A stretch of 64,000 bases of DNA from Anoplolepis gracilipes (GCF_047496725.1 NC_132976.1:5292501-5356500), one strand, 5' to 3'; shown: positions 1 through 14,239, counted from the stretch's first letter. The notes: generated from the sequence alone by a model not told the origin. Made by a program: numbers and translations.

Positions 1-3000
1 TATATAGATATATTTAAAGATGATGAAAGATTGCGTTATTATATAAACTAACAAATAGGTTAAAAGATTCTGTCTATCTGTCAACAAAATTATCTTTCAA
101 AAGTTGAATTATATTAATTTTTATTAATTATATATATTAATATTGATGTAAAAATATATTTACAAGAACGCGTTTATTTTTATTTTTATTTGTATTATTT
201 TACTTTAATTTTATTGTAAAGCAGGACTACAATTTTTCAGTTCGCATAGCGTATGCGTATAGCATTCAATTATCTTTAAACGGGAGGCAATCGCCGACGT
301 TCTGTCGGCAGACAAATGGGCTGATTCAACGTGCGTACGATCGACAGGAAAAGGGAATGGCAGAGGGATGGGGGTTAGTCAGTGCTACAACAGGTCGGCT
401 TAACATCCGAGGCGCCGATGTTGACTAACTGGACTAACAACGCAGTAGTGTTTACTACCCTGACGTTGTTGGTACGTGGCACGTGCTCTGCCTATTCGAT
501 TAGCCGAGCTTATGTTTATTACAATCGTATTCGTTGCTCGTTTCAAAGGTCTCTTTTGCCATCAGTCTTTTGAGATTTACAAGTCGAGTATTTTTTATTT
601 TGCTTTATCGCGCATGAAATTATATGCGTAGCATTCTGTTATCATTCTTTGCATAACCGGTTATTTATTACGAGATTATTGAAACGGTTTCAAATGGAAG
701 TATTATTTATTGATCATGCATGAAAGTATACTTTGAAGCATGAAGGTACATATGCGACAAAGTCGAGTACGAAACTATATTTATATATAAGATTTTATTT
801 ATATAAAATAATAAGATTTTACCAATGTGTGTTCGAATAATGACTAATACATATCGTACAAGTACGCATTTTTGCGTATTAAGAACCAAAATATCCGTGA
901 TGCTTAACTTTTTAGAAAAACGAGTAATCTGAGTTTTCTTTACCGTAAAGGACAGCGATACCGGGGGATTCGCGATTCAGTGCAGCGAAATCATAGCAGA
1001 AACGGGAGGGTTCGATCCGAATGCAATGCGTAGCGAGCGCGCGTCAGTGACGTAACGTGTACATCATGGAACGGACGCGTGCTCGACGTGCGGGTCCTTA
1101 TGCACAAAGTGAATCTCGGATTACCGGTCTCTGGGGCTCCCGGAAACCCTACACCGTCTCTCCGTAGTGAGGCGCGACGTACACACGAACGAGAAAGACC
1201 AAAAGGAAAGAGCAAGAGAGAGAGAGGGAAAGGAGAGAAGAGAGAAGGGTAGTCAGACTTGATGGATGTCTGGTACTCGCGATTCTCGTGTCGACCAGCG
1301 CACGTCTCGTGGCCGCGCTCTATTAATGGGCTCGTAATAGCCTATTTGTGATCACTAATAGCCGAAGCCCCGTCTTCTTCACCCCTCGAGAACGCGTCAC
1401 GACCGCGTCTCCTTTCCTATCATCCCATCACTGCGAGAGAGATTCCCTCGGGAAATCTGGACCTGCAAAATGGATCCGATCTACCGCGTTCGACCCTCTG
1501 GCCAATCCTACCCAGTTTTCTCCTTCCTCTTTTGCGACGACCTGGAAATTACCACGAAGAAGCTGCAAGAATTACCGTCGACAATAATCCTTCTTAATGT
1601 GAATCTCATGATGTATCGGTATATATAAGTATGTATCTGGCATTTAGTCGATAGTAAGATTATTTTCCAGGACACATCTTAATTGAGACATTTTCAGAGA
1701 AGTCGACAGAGTGCTAACAGATTTTTCCGCCCCCTTTATTTTTTGCCGGTATCACACGAGAGATTGACAGTTTTCTCAAAAAATGTGGTCGAAACTCGAG
1801 TGCATGCAGTAGAAGCGTCTTCTAAAGGATGTAACTGGCTTATCCGTCAAGCTCCATTGTAAATTTCGCCAACCGCTCGACTTTTACATATATACTCGTG
1901 CAAAAGCATTTTTCACGTTACCTCCTCACCTAAGAACTTCATCTTAAACTAGCATCGAAGAAGTCACATTCGTCACCAGTGCATTGTTTCTCTCGCATAC
2001 TTATACGTATGTATTATTTTGTTATTTCTCTTCTTATTATTAGAATAATTTAAGAATTTAAATTACTGAAAGATCATTAAAAATAATTTAATAATTTAGT
2101 GTATAAATAATTAAATATATAAATTGAAATAATCATATAATGGTTGTTTCAATTTATATACATTAATACTAATACTAATGATATTAACGATACTATATAG
2201 ATACGATATTTCTCTTTGCACATTGTAACCTATGAAGTAATTTCGAATAGAAAAGTTACAAAATTCTTATTATATAGAAAGCATGTTATTTATTACCAAC
2301 ATTTATTCTGCTTCGCATACAAAGAATCATTTCCGGAAACTGAACTTTATGTGTCGTATCATGACATTTGAAATAAGTTCGCTTTAGCCACGTGTGTACC
2401 TCATGCCACGGATGCGTCATCTTAAAATTGATTCACGCTGTAAGAAGGAGTAGTGTAGGAAAAGAAAGAGCGAGGGTACCCCAATTTCCTTCCTTCACAC
2501 AAGGAAATCTTTTACGTCCGGCGTAACGTCGTATTTTTCGTACAATGCTGAGCGATGAAAGAAAGCAGAAGGAGTCGATGTAGCAGGTAGCCTTGAATAG
2601 ATGACCGGCGCAAAGAGATGCCACGACCGTTCAAATGGACCCCGCACCGACGCGAATGATCAAAAACTCGTTAGTCCCGGTCTGACTTCCCGGATAATAA
2701 ATGTGGGAACACGAACTGCCACTATCCAGGACATTCACTCCTGCTGGCCGAGATTCTGGCATCCGTCCTGCTACTCGTGTTACGCGACTTATATTCTCGC
2801 GATCGTACTGGAAGAGAAATCGCTACCACTACGATTGACGGCAGTCACGTCACTTTTCGTTTTCCAGATATTTTTTCTATCTTTTATCACGACGAGAAAA
2901 AAGCGTGTATATTTACAACGACCAATTGAGATGTTACTAATATATTTTAATCCTTAGCGTGATTTTAAAAATAAGAAGAGAATCTGAAGAAGCGGTTTTT

Positions 3001-3690
3001 TTGTTTCTCGAAAAATGCGACCGTAAAATCATGAAAAACTTTTCGATCGTTGAGTTACAATACCGATTGTACCTATATTTTGACATTGATTTGTAAGTAA
3101 AGTTCGTGGTAAAACGATGATGCGGAGATTGGTGACTGCGTGGAATCAATTTCTTATTGGCGGGACGCGATCAGTATCTTACGTCCCGCGAGTATTACGC
3201 TGCAGAATTACATGAATGGACCGTGGGATTGGGCCCCCCGCGGGGTATCGCTTAGAAAGTCGCTATTGGCTGGCACAATCAAATTATCTGCGAGTGTATC
3301 GAGAATCACGAACCTGACGTGATCTCAGTTTGAGTCGAAAAACTCGCTCATCATATAATTCGCTTATAGTTTATCCTTTACTCTCATAAAAAGAACATAG
3401 CTATTTTATTGTATGTTAATAATTGTTTTATTGTATTATAATAAATATATTGCAAATAAATAATAAATGTTGTAACAATTATATTTTTTTATTTTATTCT
3501 TATCGATCGCAAAGATAATCTGTATCATATATTAACAAACATTCCATTTTTTTATAAAAGATGTTTCTTTTTAACTTATGCGATATATCATTAAAGTTTT
3601 TAATATGAAAAAATATTTCAGGTAAAAATGTTGAAAGTTCCAAGAAATGTGTTACTATATGTATATATGTAGTAAATATGATATAAAAAG

Positions 3691-3996
3691 TGCAAAGTTA
3701 GTAGTTTTAACAAGAAATAAACTTTCAACAAAAAACTTCCGTGAAAAAATCATTTATTTTTTTTAAGTTTTCCGACAAAATTATTTTCACACGAAATTAT
3801 AGTTTCGTGGAGCACCTGTAAAGCTGGAATCATAACGTTGTAGAAAAAAAAATGCAATAATTCTAATGCTAAGAAATAAACATTCTTAACTAATAAAAAA
3901 CTTATATAAAAAAAATTGTTTTCTATTTTTCTGAGAAAATTATTTTTACACGAAATTGATAGTTCGTAGAACACCTGTAAAGTTAGAATCATGACT
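3691..3996. repeat. two-unit diverged tandem repeat, period about 159 bp
   Basis: The segment around CACACGAAATTATAG...CACCTGTAAAGCTGGAATCAT is repeated about 159 bp later as ACACGAAATTGATAG...CACCTGTAAAGTTAGAATCAT. The preceding AAGAAATAAAC...AAAAAACTT blocks also align. A minus-strand ORF (3750-4145) shows the duplication as two related peptides, LQVFYELSISCKNNF and LQVLHETIISCENNF. It may be a remnant of a satellite or transposon. Confidence 0.7.
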
Positions 3997-4971
3997 TGAA
4001 AAAACTCGTACGACCAAGATGACATGCAAAACTGTCTCAGAAAAGAATAGACCGGTGCATCCGCAACGAAATCCACTCGAAACCTATGGAATATCTCTGA
4101 GCATCCATTTTCCTCCCGTGATTCTATCTGCACTCGCGTGATCAATCACTATCAATGGACGTTCGTTGCCACTCCGGATAGTGTTCGCCGAACAAGACGG
4201 TGGGTGGACATCCCAAGCACAATGCGTATAATGGAGCCCACCGTGTCGATGGAGTAGATCGAATTTACATTACGTTGCTAGATCGAACAGTAGTCATACG
4301 ACGAAAGTAAACCACGCGAGATCTACGATTAGAAGATTATCGGCTGAAAGTCGACGTTTTGAATCAATTGATATTAAATTCAGGAGAAAGAAATGTTCCA
4401 TCTTCTAATTCAATTACATATTTACCTATAGTATGTAAATAATAAAAAAATGTGTATACGAAATATTTTATTTATTTATTATAATATATATTATATCTTA
4501 CAGCTCAAAGAAAAAGATGGTTGATGAAACATTTCGAAGTTTTACATAAATTACACTCTAATCTGAAATTTATTCGACGATGATATAACTTAAGTGATCA
4601 TATAATCAATGTCAGATACTCGACACCGAGCGAGGTATATGTATCTTATTAAAACCGGAAGACACTTATCATTCTCACTAACCCCAAGGCGCGCGTGACC
4701 CCGTCGGGTATGGCGAGGTGTGTAATTCATTGACTTGGTAACTCGGTGACTTTCACCGGTGATTTACGCGAAAGCTTCATAAGCGGCTTGCCTCAGTTTC
4801 AAATTCCGTTCTCTCCTCGTCAATGAGCCCTGCATCGCGCGAGCGCGACAAGGAGAATCCTCGTCGCGCTCGCAAAGGAAAGGAGGGAAAGGGAGAAGCT
4901 ACGCCAGGACGGAAAAGAGACAGACAAATCCTGGGCGAAGGACATAACGCGCGGCTGGGACGAAGGAGAGA

Positions 4972-4974
4972 AAA

Positions 4975-5011
<37 letters not shown>

Positions 5012-5016
5012 GAGAT
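4972..5016. repeat. (AG)n microsatellite, imperfect
   Basis: About 45 bp of AG repeats with AAAG interruptions. ORFs across it on both strands (Arg/Glu and Ser/Leu repeats) are artefacts. Confidence 0.9.
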
Positions 5017-8000
5017 AGAAGGCACGGATAAAGGGGAAACGTAGCAAAGGTTATTTGCACCGAGTTGTCTTTTTTCAGTGCTTTTTGTTCGAACAGTTTG
5101 TCGAACGGCTCAGCCGGCTGATCTTCGGGATGATGAGCATGAACTACATTCTATATAAAATCCGGCAGCGCTTCTCTCTCGAGCGCCAAAGCACGAATGC
5201 GCTTTCGCGCGCATCGATCGTTTAACGAGAGTCGTCCTTAAGCGTCTGTGCAAGAAGAGATTTCGGGAACGACTTTGGCGCCCGCAGAAAAGGGATGACC
5301 TCCCGAATTTACGGAGCTGATCTCCCTCGTCGAGATCCTTGGAAGATTGCGCACAAGCGTATCGAGGTTATAATTCGTGACTTAATTCCGTGTCGAGAGG
5401 TTCCTGTCGTCGCTTTGTTTAATTCTCGGTACTTTGATTTACGAGTCTCGTTGAACACATATTTACGCTTTATTCAGCTACGCAGTTGCTAATCAAATTG
5501 TTGGATTCATGAATTCGATGTTTCTACGCGTATTGTTTTCAGTACAATATTAACGAGTGATATTTTGATTGGTTTAATTAAGTACGATATATGCGTTGTA
5601 TTGTGGAATCTGCTGTTAAAAACGTTTGTCTGCCCATCTGCCGACAGAATTTCAGTCACAAATGGAACTCGTTGAGAATAATCCGCAGCTGCGAGCGTTT
5701 GTCTCGTTCAATAACGGGGATAATAATCTTTAAGTGCCGTCTTATATTAATTGAAACCGGCGTAGCGAGTGCACGAGATAACAGAGGTGCGAATGCCTGT
5801 CTGTTTTGGCGTTACAAGCAGGATAAGCTACAATGAATATAAGTAGATAACAGGCCAATTTTCTTTGTCTCGATGGAGTGTCCGTTAAAGTTACAACGTG
5901 CGATAACTGAAGAAAATCATGCGACACGAATATTAGATTACGTTAAAGCGAATCTTAATGTTACCGCAAATGTTACGCGGTTTTACGAGTAAAAAAAAAT
6001 GGCAGTAAAATTGTTGCCAATTAATTAATTAATCGTGTCAAACTGGGATCGGTGGTTCTTACTTTAATGCTGTGTAATACCTGTAATACCACTATCGATT
6101 TGATGCAGATCTCTTAATGCTACCGGGAGTAGATTACGGTTTAAAAACTACGCGAGCGTTTTATGCGCCTTATCGCGTAATTTGAGTTAAAACTGACAAT
6201 AAATCTGTTAATCTTTCCATGCATATTGCCCTGTTGTTTGCAGAAATAATTTTAGCGTTTCATCAATTGTAAAAAAAGAAAATAATTTTAGAAAATTCTT
6301 CTATTTCTTCTTTTCTTTTTTCAATTACATATTTTTAATATTAAAAATGTAAATCTGCATATAAAGTACCTTATTTATCAATATATGTGTAATTGGAGTG
6401 ACAATGAGTTATATTTATGTTATAAGCTTCAACAGTCTCTCTCTATACTAATTATTTTTTCTAAACATATAAATTTTTAGACAATCTTCCTGCTATAAAA
6501 TGGAATGAGACAAATAAAGTATATATTTCTTTTGTCAATTTCCAGCTTTACTCCGCCATAGTGAAAGTATATGAATATTTGCTCTACGTACACACATGTC
6601 GTTGATTTTTCCTCCCCATTTCGCATCTTTGCGCAAATTCAAGAGAGGACATCAAACATTCTGCGGCGAACCACTCTTCACCCACACAACACATACACAC
6701 ATACATACACGATACTATTTACGTTAGCGCCACGTGTGTCTAGAATCGCTAATTCTCACGAGCTGCAAACGAGAAATAGAAAGAGAGCAAAACACTGGTA
6801 TATCACGCCGATGATATTTTAGTCTGTCAAAAGAGACGCGCGTTTCGTTCGTCTTGTTATCGTCGTGAAATCGATGGCACGCGCAGGTGCAAAATCAGCG
6901 CCTCGTCACGATACGACGCGTAGTCCCGATCTGTCAATGAGAAAAATTGGCGTAAGAGCGCATGAATGGGCCCTGGTAGTGAATAAAGTGGCCGCGGCGT
7001 TAGTATAGGTTTATGGAAGCAAGCCGGTTTTAGCTACGCTAATAGCATAGTAATGCTGGCTGATCTTTTCGAAATCCCGTAAGAGCATTAACCGCTCGCA
7101 CGTGAGCAAGTTAAATTGCTATGTTGCGGGTATACCGCGGGTATGTAGCTATCACCTGGCTACAGAGCGCGTCAAAAGGAAGGGTGGAGGATCGCCGACG
7201 GATCGAGGGCTCGAGACCCCCGCCGTCGGGGAGAAAAATTATTCGCGATGGCGTCTTCGAGCGGTAACGAGATTAAAGCATTGAGATCTAGCGCGAGAGG
7301 ACGAGCGTCAAAGAGCACGAAGGATTCCGGTCGTCCAGATTATTATCGCCCATGCCATCGGGTTTTGAGACAGGCTGTAACGTGATTTTCGATAACCTGC
7401 TAATAAGATGCGATCTGTATTCCGTGGGCGTGCGTTTAATGTTACGACGGACGGAAATTATAGAGCGTGATTACTACATTCTCGTGCCTTGGAAACATAA
7501 CGTAACACACGAACATTTATGTAACAATATGTATTGTATTTTTTGCTTATAATAAATTCTTATTTTATGTGTAAGGATTTGATGATTTTTTTTCCACATT
7601 TATTGAGTGTGGAAAATTATATATTTGTTTTATGTAAGCAAGGCAGATGCGATTGAATTGATGAATCTTATTGACGAGTGTAGCTTGATAATAAGAAAGT
7701 TTTCCCTTGCAAAATATGAACAAGAGTAGAAAAATTATTAAGCATTTTAACATTGACATTTTAATGCCGCTAATCACTGATGTTTCTCTTTTCCTTAAGC
7801 AATCAAATTTTTCTTCATGTTTAAATCTATCATTTTTATAAAAATAAACAAAATATAGGAAAATTCCTTTGTAATATATGTGACTGAATCAATATTTTCT
7901 ATATATTTCGCGGAAAAAATTTTAATCCGAACAAATAATCGCGAGCGGGAGTCAATTGCTCTCTCGCCAAGAAGTGCCAAAACATGCTCGCTCTTAACGT

Positions 8001-8139
8001 AGCGAAGTAATGGCTAGCAAGAGACAGAAAGGGAGAGAAAGAGAGAGAAAGAGAGAGAGACTATTACCTATTTTTCCGTAATCTATTCGTACACTCTTTC
8101 GAGCGAAAAAGATATATCGCGAACGCAAGCGAAGTCCGC

Positions 8140-9437
8140 GTTGCGTAGCGAAAAAGGGATAGGACAGAGCGGGAGAGAAGAGAGGACTCGAGGTTTGGGT
8201 ATATTTTTAGAGACTGTACGTAACGCCGTTGTCACACGGCGTTGCCATCGCGGCTGGCGAGGTCGGCGTACCCCAAGCTACCATTGGGTCCCCGCCATGC
8301 AGTCGCAGGGATGTTGGTACTGCCTCTGCCACGCCAATTCTGGAACGAGTCGACGCGGTTCGACACGACGCACGTTGCTCCTTCTCCTTTCATTCCATAG
8401 CGCAGAATCGACCTCCCGTCTCTTTTTCCTTCATCTCTTTCATTTCCCTCCCTCTCTCTCTTTCTCTCTCTCTTGCACCCGCTCCTTTACTCCCGCTTTC
8501 CCATCCTTATCCCCTCTCGTCGCAGAGCGCGCGCGCGTCTCTCCCTCTCTTTGCTGCCGCCTTGTCAGTCGCATTTCCCTTCTCTCGCTTCCGCATTCGT
8601 CTTTCTCGTACCGTTGCGACGATATCTCTGTCATTTTGCGACCGCGTCGCGCACCCCATCCCTTCCCCATGCTCTCGACGTCGGCGTCCCTCCCCCGCCG
8701 GTGGCCGGCGCACGAGCGTCCCCCTCGCGCATAACCCCTCGACCAAGAGAGCGATCCGTAACAACTAAAGTTCTCGTGAAAAGTTGAGCCGGGCGCTCTC
8801 CTACGCCCTCCTGCTATAATAGCCGCTCTCGCGCTGGTCTCTCTACCGACCGTCGTCGTCTCTCGTCTCTCGTCTCGATTGTCTCTCGTCTCTGTCCATC
8901 TGTCCCACATTCCGTGAGACAGAGAGAGAGAGGAGGAGAGGGATGGACATACGCGGATAAAGGGAGGGAACAAGAGAGAAGGAGAAAGAGAAAGAGCGAG
9001 AGAGAGAGAGAGAGAGAGAAGAGAGAAGAAAGGGCAAGCGCGAGGGTACGAGACAGAGAGGGAGAAAGAGAGAGGAACCTCGCCGTGGACGACTCCGACG
9101 GATTAGGGAATAGAATAGTCATTATCGTGTATACATCCGTATTCTACGAGCTATCGGTCGCGCTCGTTCAAAGAGTCGGTCGTCGGTGGTGTGGCGAGAC
9201 GCCGTGTGGCGGGCGCCGGTTTCACAGTGGTGTGCGCGGTACCGAGAGATCGAACGACCTAGAGCCCGTCTCTTTTCTGACATTGGAGCGCGCCGGCAGA
9301 GTATTACGCGTCGGGCCACGGTGTGTGTTGGGTTGGAGTGCGAGTTCGGGGGCTTCGCCTGGATTAATCGGGCTCAAGACGAGGAATATCGACGCGGGAG
9401 CAGCGGCGCCGGCAATTACGAGCGGTGCTCGTGGGTG
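8140..9437 (+). promoter_or_regulatory. GC-rich CT/GA-rich block: candidate promoter and 5' non-coding exon of otd
   Basis: This block is strikingly GC- and CpG-rich compared with its AT-rich flanks. It holds CT-rich (8455-8480) and GA-rich (8920-9075) tracts and overlapping ORFs on both strands that are simple-sequence artefacts. Near its right edge is a consensus donor (GTGG/GTGAGTAC, about 9434). The next strong acceptor on this strand that opens a real exon is at 18807. The simplest reading is a TATA-less promoter with a first non-coding exon and a first intron of about 9.4 kb. No transcript evidence is available. Confidence 0.35.
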
Positions 9438-10082
9438 AGTACAACATCTCCTCCCGCTGTTTCCGGGAGAGAGAGACCACAGTTACCGGAGCATACCGTT
9501 GTGTCGTGGTATTGTCGGGGCGATTGTCATCGTCGTCGAAGAAGCCAAGTCGTCGCCAGGTTAGGTTCCTTTCGACGAGCGCGTGTCGACGTCCGAGTCT
9601 ATATATCGTTTTCTGCATTTACCAGCTCGCCCCGTCTCGCATTTTAATGTCACTTTCCTTTCGCTTTTCCCGTCGCGATACTTCTTGTTATTTTATCGTC
9701 TGTCACGTCGTGAATGTCATCTGATGACCTACATTCTCCACGTGTATCGTAGATATTATTCAACCATTTGCACAACTTGATGCTCCGATTGTTCGATATT
9801 AATCAATAAGATCGCATCTTTTTGTTGGAGATTAACCTAATTTTGTTGACCACGAATTTTGATAAGCGTGCCTTTACTAAGATAACATTGATTATATTCT
9901 TAGCTTGTCATCAGTCTTCCCTCAAGACAGTAATCTAGATATGAAAAACTTTCCGAATCTATTACCATTTTGATTTGGTCCCAATTTCTACCTTTACATA
10001 ATCTTTTGTGTTAAAGAGTTGCTATACTTGTATATTATGGACTACAAATAAAAGTAGCATTGTAATGATATAAGATATATAC

Positions 10083-10085
<3 letters not shown>

Positions 10086-10126
<41 letters not shown>
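10086..10126. repeat. (CT)n microsatellite
   Basis: About 41 bp of uninterrupted CT/TC repeat. Confidence 0.95.
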
Positions 10127-10132
<6 letters not shown>

Positions 10133-11024
10133 AATAATCATCAGATCATAAGTTTCTACATAGATAACGATCGAGTATGTCGCTTATCACTGCTGATGTC
10201 GCTTCATCGCGAATCACTAACGACATTTCTATCGATCGAACGACTCGTTTCGTAACAGCCACAAGGCTTCCTCTACGTTCGTACAATAGTTGAGACTTAA
10301 TAATAATTATTTTTATTGTTAAAACAATGACAAAAGAGAGAGAAGGAGTATTATGTCGATCGAGCTTTGCTTGTATAAATATTTGAAACGATATGACAAA
10401 ATATTTTATTCGAGAAAGGTAGCCGAAAATCTCGTGTCAATTATATATACAAGACACATTTGCACAGCGATAAATAAATTCACAGGAGCATGATTTACGA
10501 TAATTTAAAAACGGTTTACATTTCTCATTTAAAATGCCATCTTTCTTACTAAATACTCATGATTAATAATCGCTCTCGACTATGTCGGGCTTTCTCGCAC
10601 AACCGAATTCGACTACGGTTTTTATGATTTCTGCGGATTGCGGATATCCTCTGCGATTACTTCCCGCGGTAAACGAAAAAAAAAGAGACAGAGAGAATCC
10701 CGGCCGAGCGAATCAACCGAATTCGGGCGCTGCGGTGCGCGAATACCTCGAAAACGCCGACATTTAATCGGCGAGGCGTACATGGAAGCTTTCATCCGAC
10801 CAAAGAGAGAATGTATAAATTCGCGGACGAACTTGTTTCGAAATAACCGTGCGAAATTCCGCACAGCGAGGGGAATTTCGCGAGCGTAGCGGGGAAAAAA
10901 GTGTGCACGGACCCACGAAATACGCGACGTTAACATTTACGCGCGAAAAGAAATATACCGTATTCGCCGGAAGGGGTTATTAATTGAATCCGCATCCAGG
11001 ATTATTAGCTAATGTACAATGCGC

Positions 11025-11045
11025 AAAAAAAAAAAAAAAAAAAAA
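11025..11045. repeat. poly(A) tract, 21 bp
   Basis: An uninterrupted run of A, with a second A run near 11139. No adjacent gene-like sequence suggests a retroposon tail. Confidence 0.85.
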
Positions 11046-11914
11046 GAGATTTTGCCGTTAGAGAAAAATTCTGCTTTCTCACATTTTGTATGATTAACAA
11101 TTCTGCACCAATCACAATGCTGTATTTTTTAATGAAAAAAAAAAAGAGAAATTATATCTGTTATTCCAAAATAGAGTCAAGCCGATAAAAATTCCGGGCT
11201 TGTTCAGAGTACAAGACACGTTATCGTCACAGAGATTGAAATCCACGTTTTTCCCATCTCTGTGAGAATTTGTCACGTTCTTCTACATATACATAAATAA
11301 TTGAATCGGTAAATCCGATTTTATCAGCAATTTACGCACCTGTGACATCGATTATTGTGCAAAAATAAACATATCCCATGGGCTTACATCTGCCTTACTT
11401 TTAACATTACCGATGTTATCTGTAATGTACCGTATAATCGACAACTATACTTATGAGTGTGATCTGTCAATTTAATTAAGATTATAATAATTAAATGACA
11501 GAATATTGACATTTTTCATATGAAAACGTACGCGTTTCATATACATATGAGAATGCAGCTCCGAGGCAGCTGTCGCGCTGGTTTTCCGAAGTCGCTACGC
11601 GACGACGCTCGTCAGGATCTATTTTACGTTGTACGATGCGCTTGATCCTTCAATAATCTTATCTACGACGTCCGACGGCTGCTGTCAGAGCAGATCTTGT
11701 AGCGCGCTGCGTCGAGCATCGACTATTTCCGTTCGCGCCTGCAATTTCGCGGGAAGTTTCGGTTCCGAAATGCGCTACAACGTGGTAGCGTGCCGAGAGA
11801 GTTGGCCAGCGGGATTTCCACGGAAATAATCTGCTTACCGTAATCTTCTTGGCTTGCCGCCGCCTCCTCCCTCCCGGTTAAGGTCCGCCTTCCACGAGGA
11901 GGTCCTTCGTCTCC

Positions 11915-11951
11915 TTGTCGTCGTCGTCGTTGTCGTCGTCATCGTCGTCTA
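11915..11951. repeat. (GTC)n trinucleotide repeat
   Basis: GTC/CGT repeats interrupted by GTT and ATC. A short ORF crosses it as poly-valine and is not supported as a gene. Confidence 0.85.
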
Positions 11952-12623
11952 CACATGTCCTCCGCGGCAACGCAAGACGATCCTAGTCGTTTGCCGATCT
12001 TCGAATCCAATGGAAATTTTGTCACGAGCGGGGTCCGATCGACTCTGAGACGAAATACGCGTGTTTTTCGGTGGAAGACAAAGAGTAGTGACTATGGCGA
12101 CTTCGCGAAAGACCTTAGTGCACACTGTTGTTAAAAAACGTGACAACATATGATGACAGTTATACAATAGTACCGGTTTTTAAGATACAAATGATTGGTG
12201 AGATTGAAGAAGGACTTGGTATTATGTTTAAAAAATTCTTATCTCTACACCGTTCCAGGTTAAGTTCCGAAACGTCCTCTCCGAGGAAAATTTTATTCGA
12301 CGACTCTTCCGAAACCTTTTCGAGCGTTTTTGATTAGGTCTGATTTCCAAAACTGAAAGGAAACGTTAATGTTTTCTTTAGTAATGTAATTATCTTCATC
12401 TGCATTTCGTGCGAGTAAACGATAAGGTATTAAATGGCGGGAAAAGAAAAGTGCAAGTTTGAATTACATTTATGTCTGCAGTTTTTAATTGTACCGAAAT
12501 GAATAAGCGCATTCCATTAATATTTAAATTTAACTTTTTTTCCTAATATCTAGTACATTTTAATAAATTGAATTACTCTCGTTTTTTTCATACGCTTCGG
12601 CTGTTTTATCCTCATTTACGCTG

Positions 12624-12648
12624 TTTTTTTTTTTTTTTTTTTTTTTTT
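12624..12648. repeat. poly(T) tract, about 25 bp
   Basis: Uninterrupted T run followed by AG. No exon-like sequence follows. Confidence 0.9.
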
Positions 12649-14204
12649 AGAACAGTTTCGGAACGTAGCCTAATTTATAATTAAGGTGAGAAAATACTTT
12701 ATGAGAATTTTAAACGTAAATGCATTAGAGAATATTTTAAGAATGAGTGAGTCATCATTAAGGAAGAATCTTATTCGTTTGGCATCTTTACATCGTAGTG
12801 TATAAAAGGACGATTTATTGCTTGTCTGGAAGTTTAAAAATTGTGCTGACTGTTTGTGCAAAAAGAAACTCGATCGTGAATGTCCGTACATTATACGTAT
12901 CGAATTGAGACGAAGCGAATGTGAAGATATTTCGCGATAAATATAAAGTGAACGACAGCCGTGCGCATCAAGAAGGACATGACGAATTGAACGAGTGAAT
13001 CATAAATGATAAATTATTTTCAGTAAAGTTAATTTTATATAAGATAGAAGAAAAAAGTTTTGAATAATGTCGAAGCCGATAATTTACTCGCAATTTTCTG
13101 AGAAATGGTCTTAGAAATAAAGTATAAAAGATTGCATATTATCATCTTACGCGTCAATGTTTTACGATTAAAGATAACTTTATGAAAAGTAACAACCTAA
13201 ATCTCGATATGCGTGTGCTTTTCAATTATATGCTGTTACTTCAATGCTGAAAAAAATATACCGAAGCCGAACAACATAGTTGAATAGTGTTTCGAAGGCT
13301 TCCACGATAGGCAGTCTACATGCAAAGCCTATCTTTTGTTAACAAATAATTTTTGTTTGTTTCACGTAATCTAATCTAACATTGATGGAATATAGTACAA
13401 TCGAGTGATGAATTTTATTATAAAAATGTCATGTGTGTGTGCATTTATTTAAACTTTAAATTAAATTTTAGACTCGATATTAAATTCGCATAAACTAGAA
13501 TATCGGCTATTATATCGATTATATAAAAGGCCCCGCCCTTTTAAACGAAGATTTTAAAGACGCCATAGTCCTCGTTCTTGATTTGCTGCCACGAATTCAA
13601 TCTCGGCTCCGGCATCTCGAAGTATCAAGTCTCTCGGAATCCCTGGTCGATGTTATCACGTGCGAACGGGTCCCAATGTCGCGCCGTACCTTCGATGGGA
13701 GGATTGACGTGGCCACCATAGAACCGTGAACGGCTCGAGGGAACAAAACCTCCTCGAAATTGGCTCCGAGGAATCAGTAAGTTCCACCGTCCGTCAGGGC
13801 GGAACATAAAGGAGCACGAAGCGGAATGGAGGCAGGTGGAGGCGAGAGGGGGAGGAGGGAGACGACGAAACGAAGGAGGCTCATCCCCGTCGACGGGCGG
13901 CGGGGAGCAACCCCCATTGGCATCTCCTTTTTTGCCGGTCGGGTATAAAGACTAACTAGCGGAGAACAAGCCCGGGGCAGAGGTATACCTCGTCGTGTAT
14001 ATACCTCGTGGAATTTCTACGGGAATTAAGTTTTACGCTCAATGAACGCGCAACAAACGCCCGAATACCCGGGGCTAAGATTGCATTCAATGCGACTCTG
14101 CTTGGTAGAAACGCTTCCTCGTGCACGACTCCGTGCGCATGGCTACGCTGGTGCACGCGGCTGCTTGACAGAGGTATCCTACTACAATCCCGGGTACATA
14201 AAGA

Positions 14205-14205
<1 letters not shown>

Positions 14206-14239
<34 letters not shown>
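14206..14239. repeat. (GT)n microsatellite
   Basis: About 34 bp of GT repeat inside a GC-rich island. It yields poly-Cys/Val or His/Thr artefact ORFs. Confidence 0.95.

Larger units (their letters stand above)
1..8139. other. AT-rich intergenic DNA, no gene recognised
   Basis: Only short, non-homologous ORFs on both strands. Moderately GC-rich islands occur at about 960-1580, 2430-3330, 4690-5480 and 6840-7340; these may be regulatory but carry no recognisable coding signal. A tandem duplication (3691-3996) and GA tracts (4972-5016, 8030-8060) are listed separately or are low complexity. Confidence 0.6.

Noticed and set aside
1008..1020. GGTTCGATCCG, like a tRNA T-loop (B box)
   Set aside because: No matching A box or cloverleaf could be drawn around it on either strand.
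5150..5160. TATA-box-like CTATATAAAA
   Set aside because: No initiator at the right distance and no gene downstream; AT-rich DNA gives many such matches.
8141..9438. Several ORFs of 150-200 codons on both strands
   Set aside because: Ser/Leu/Arg/Glu-rich products of CT/GA-rich sequence, overlapping each other in many frames; no domains.
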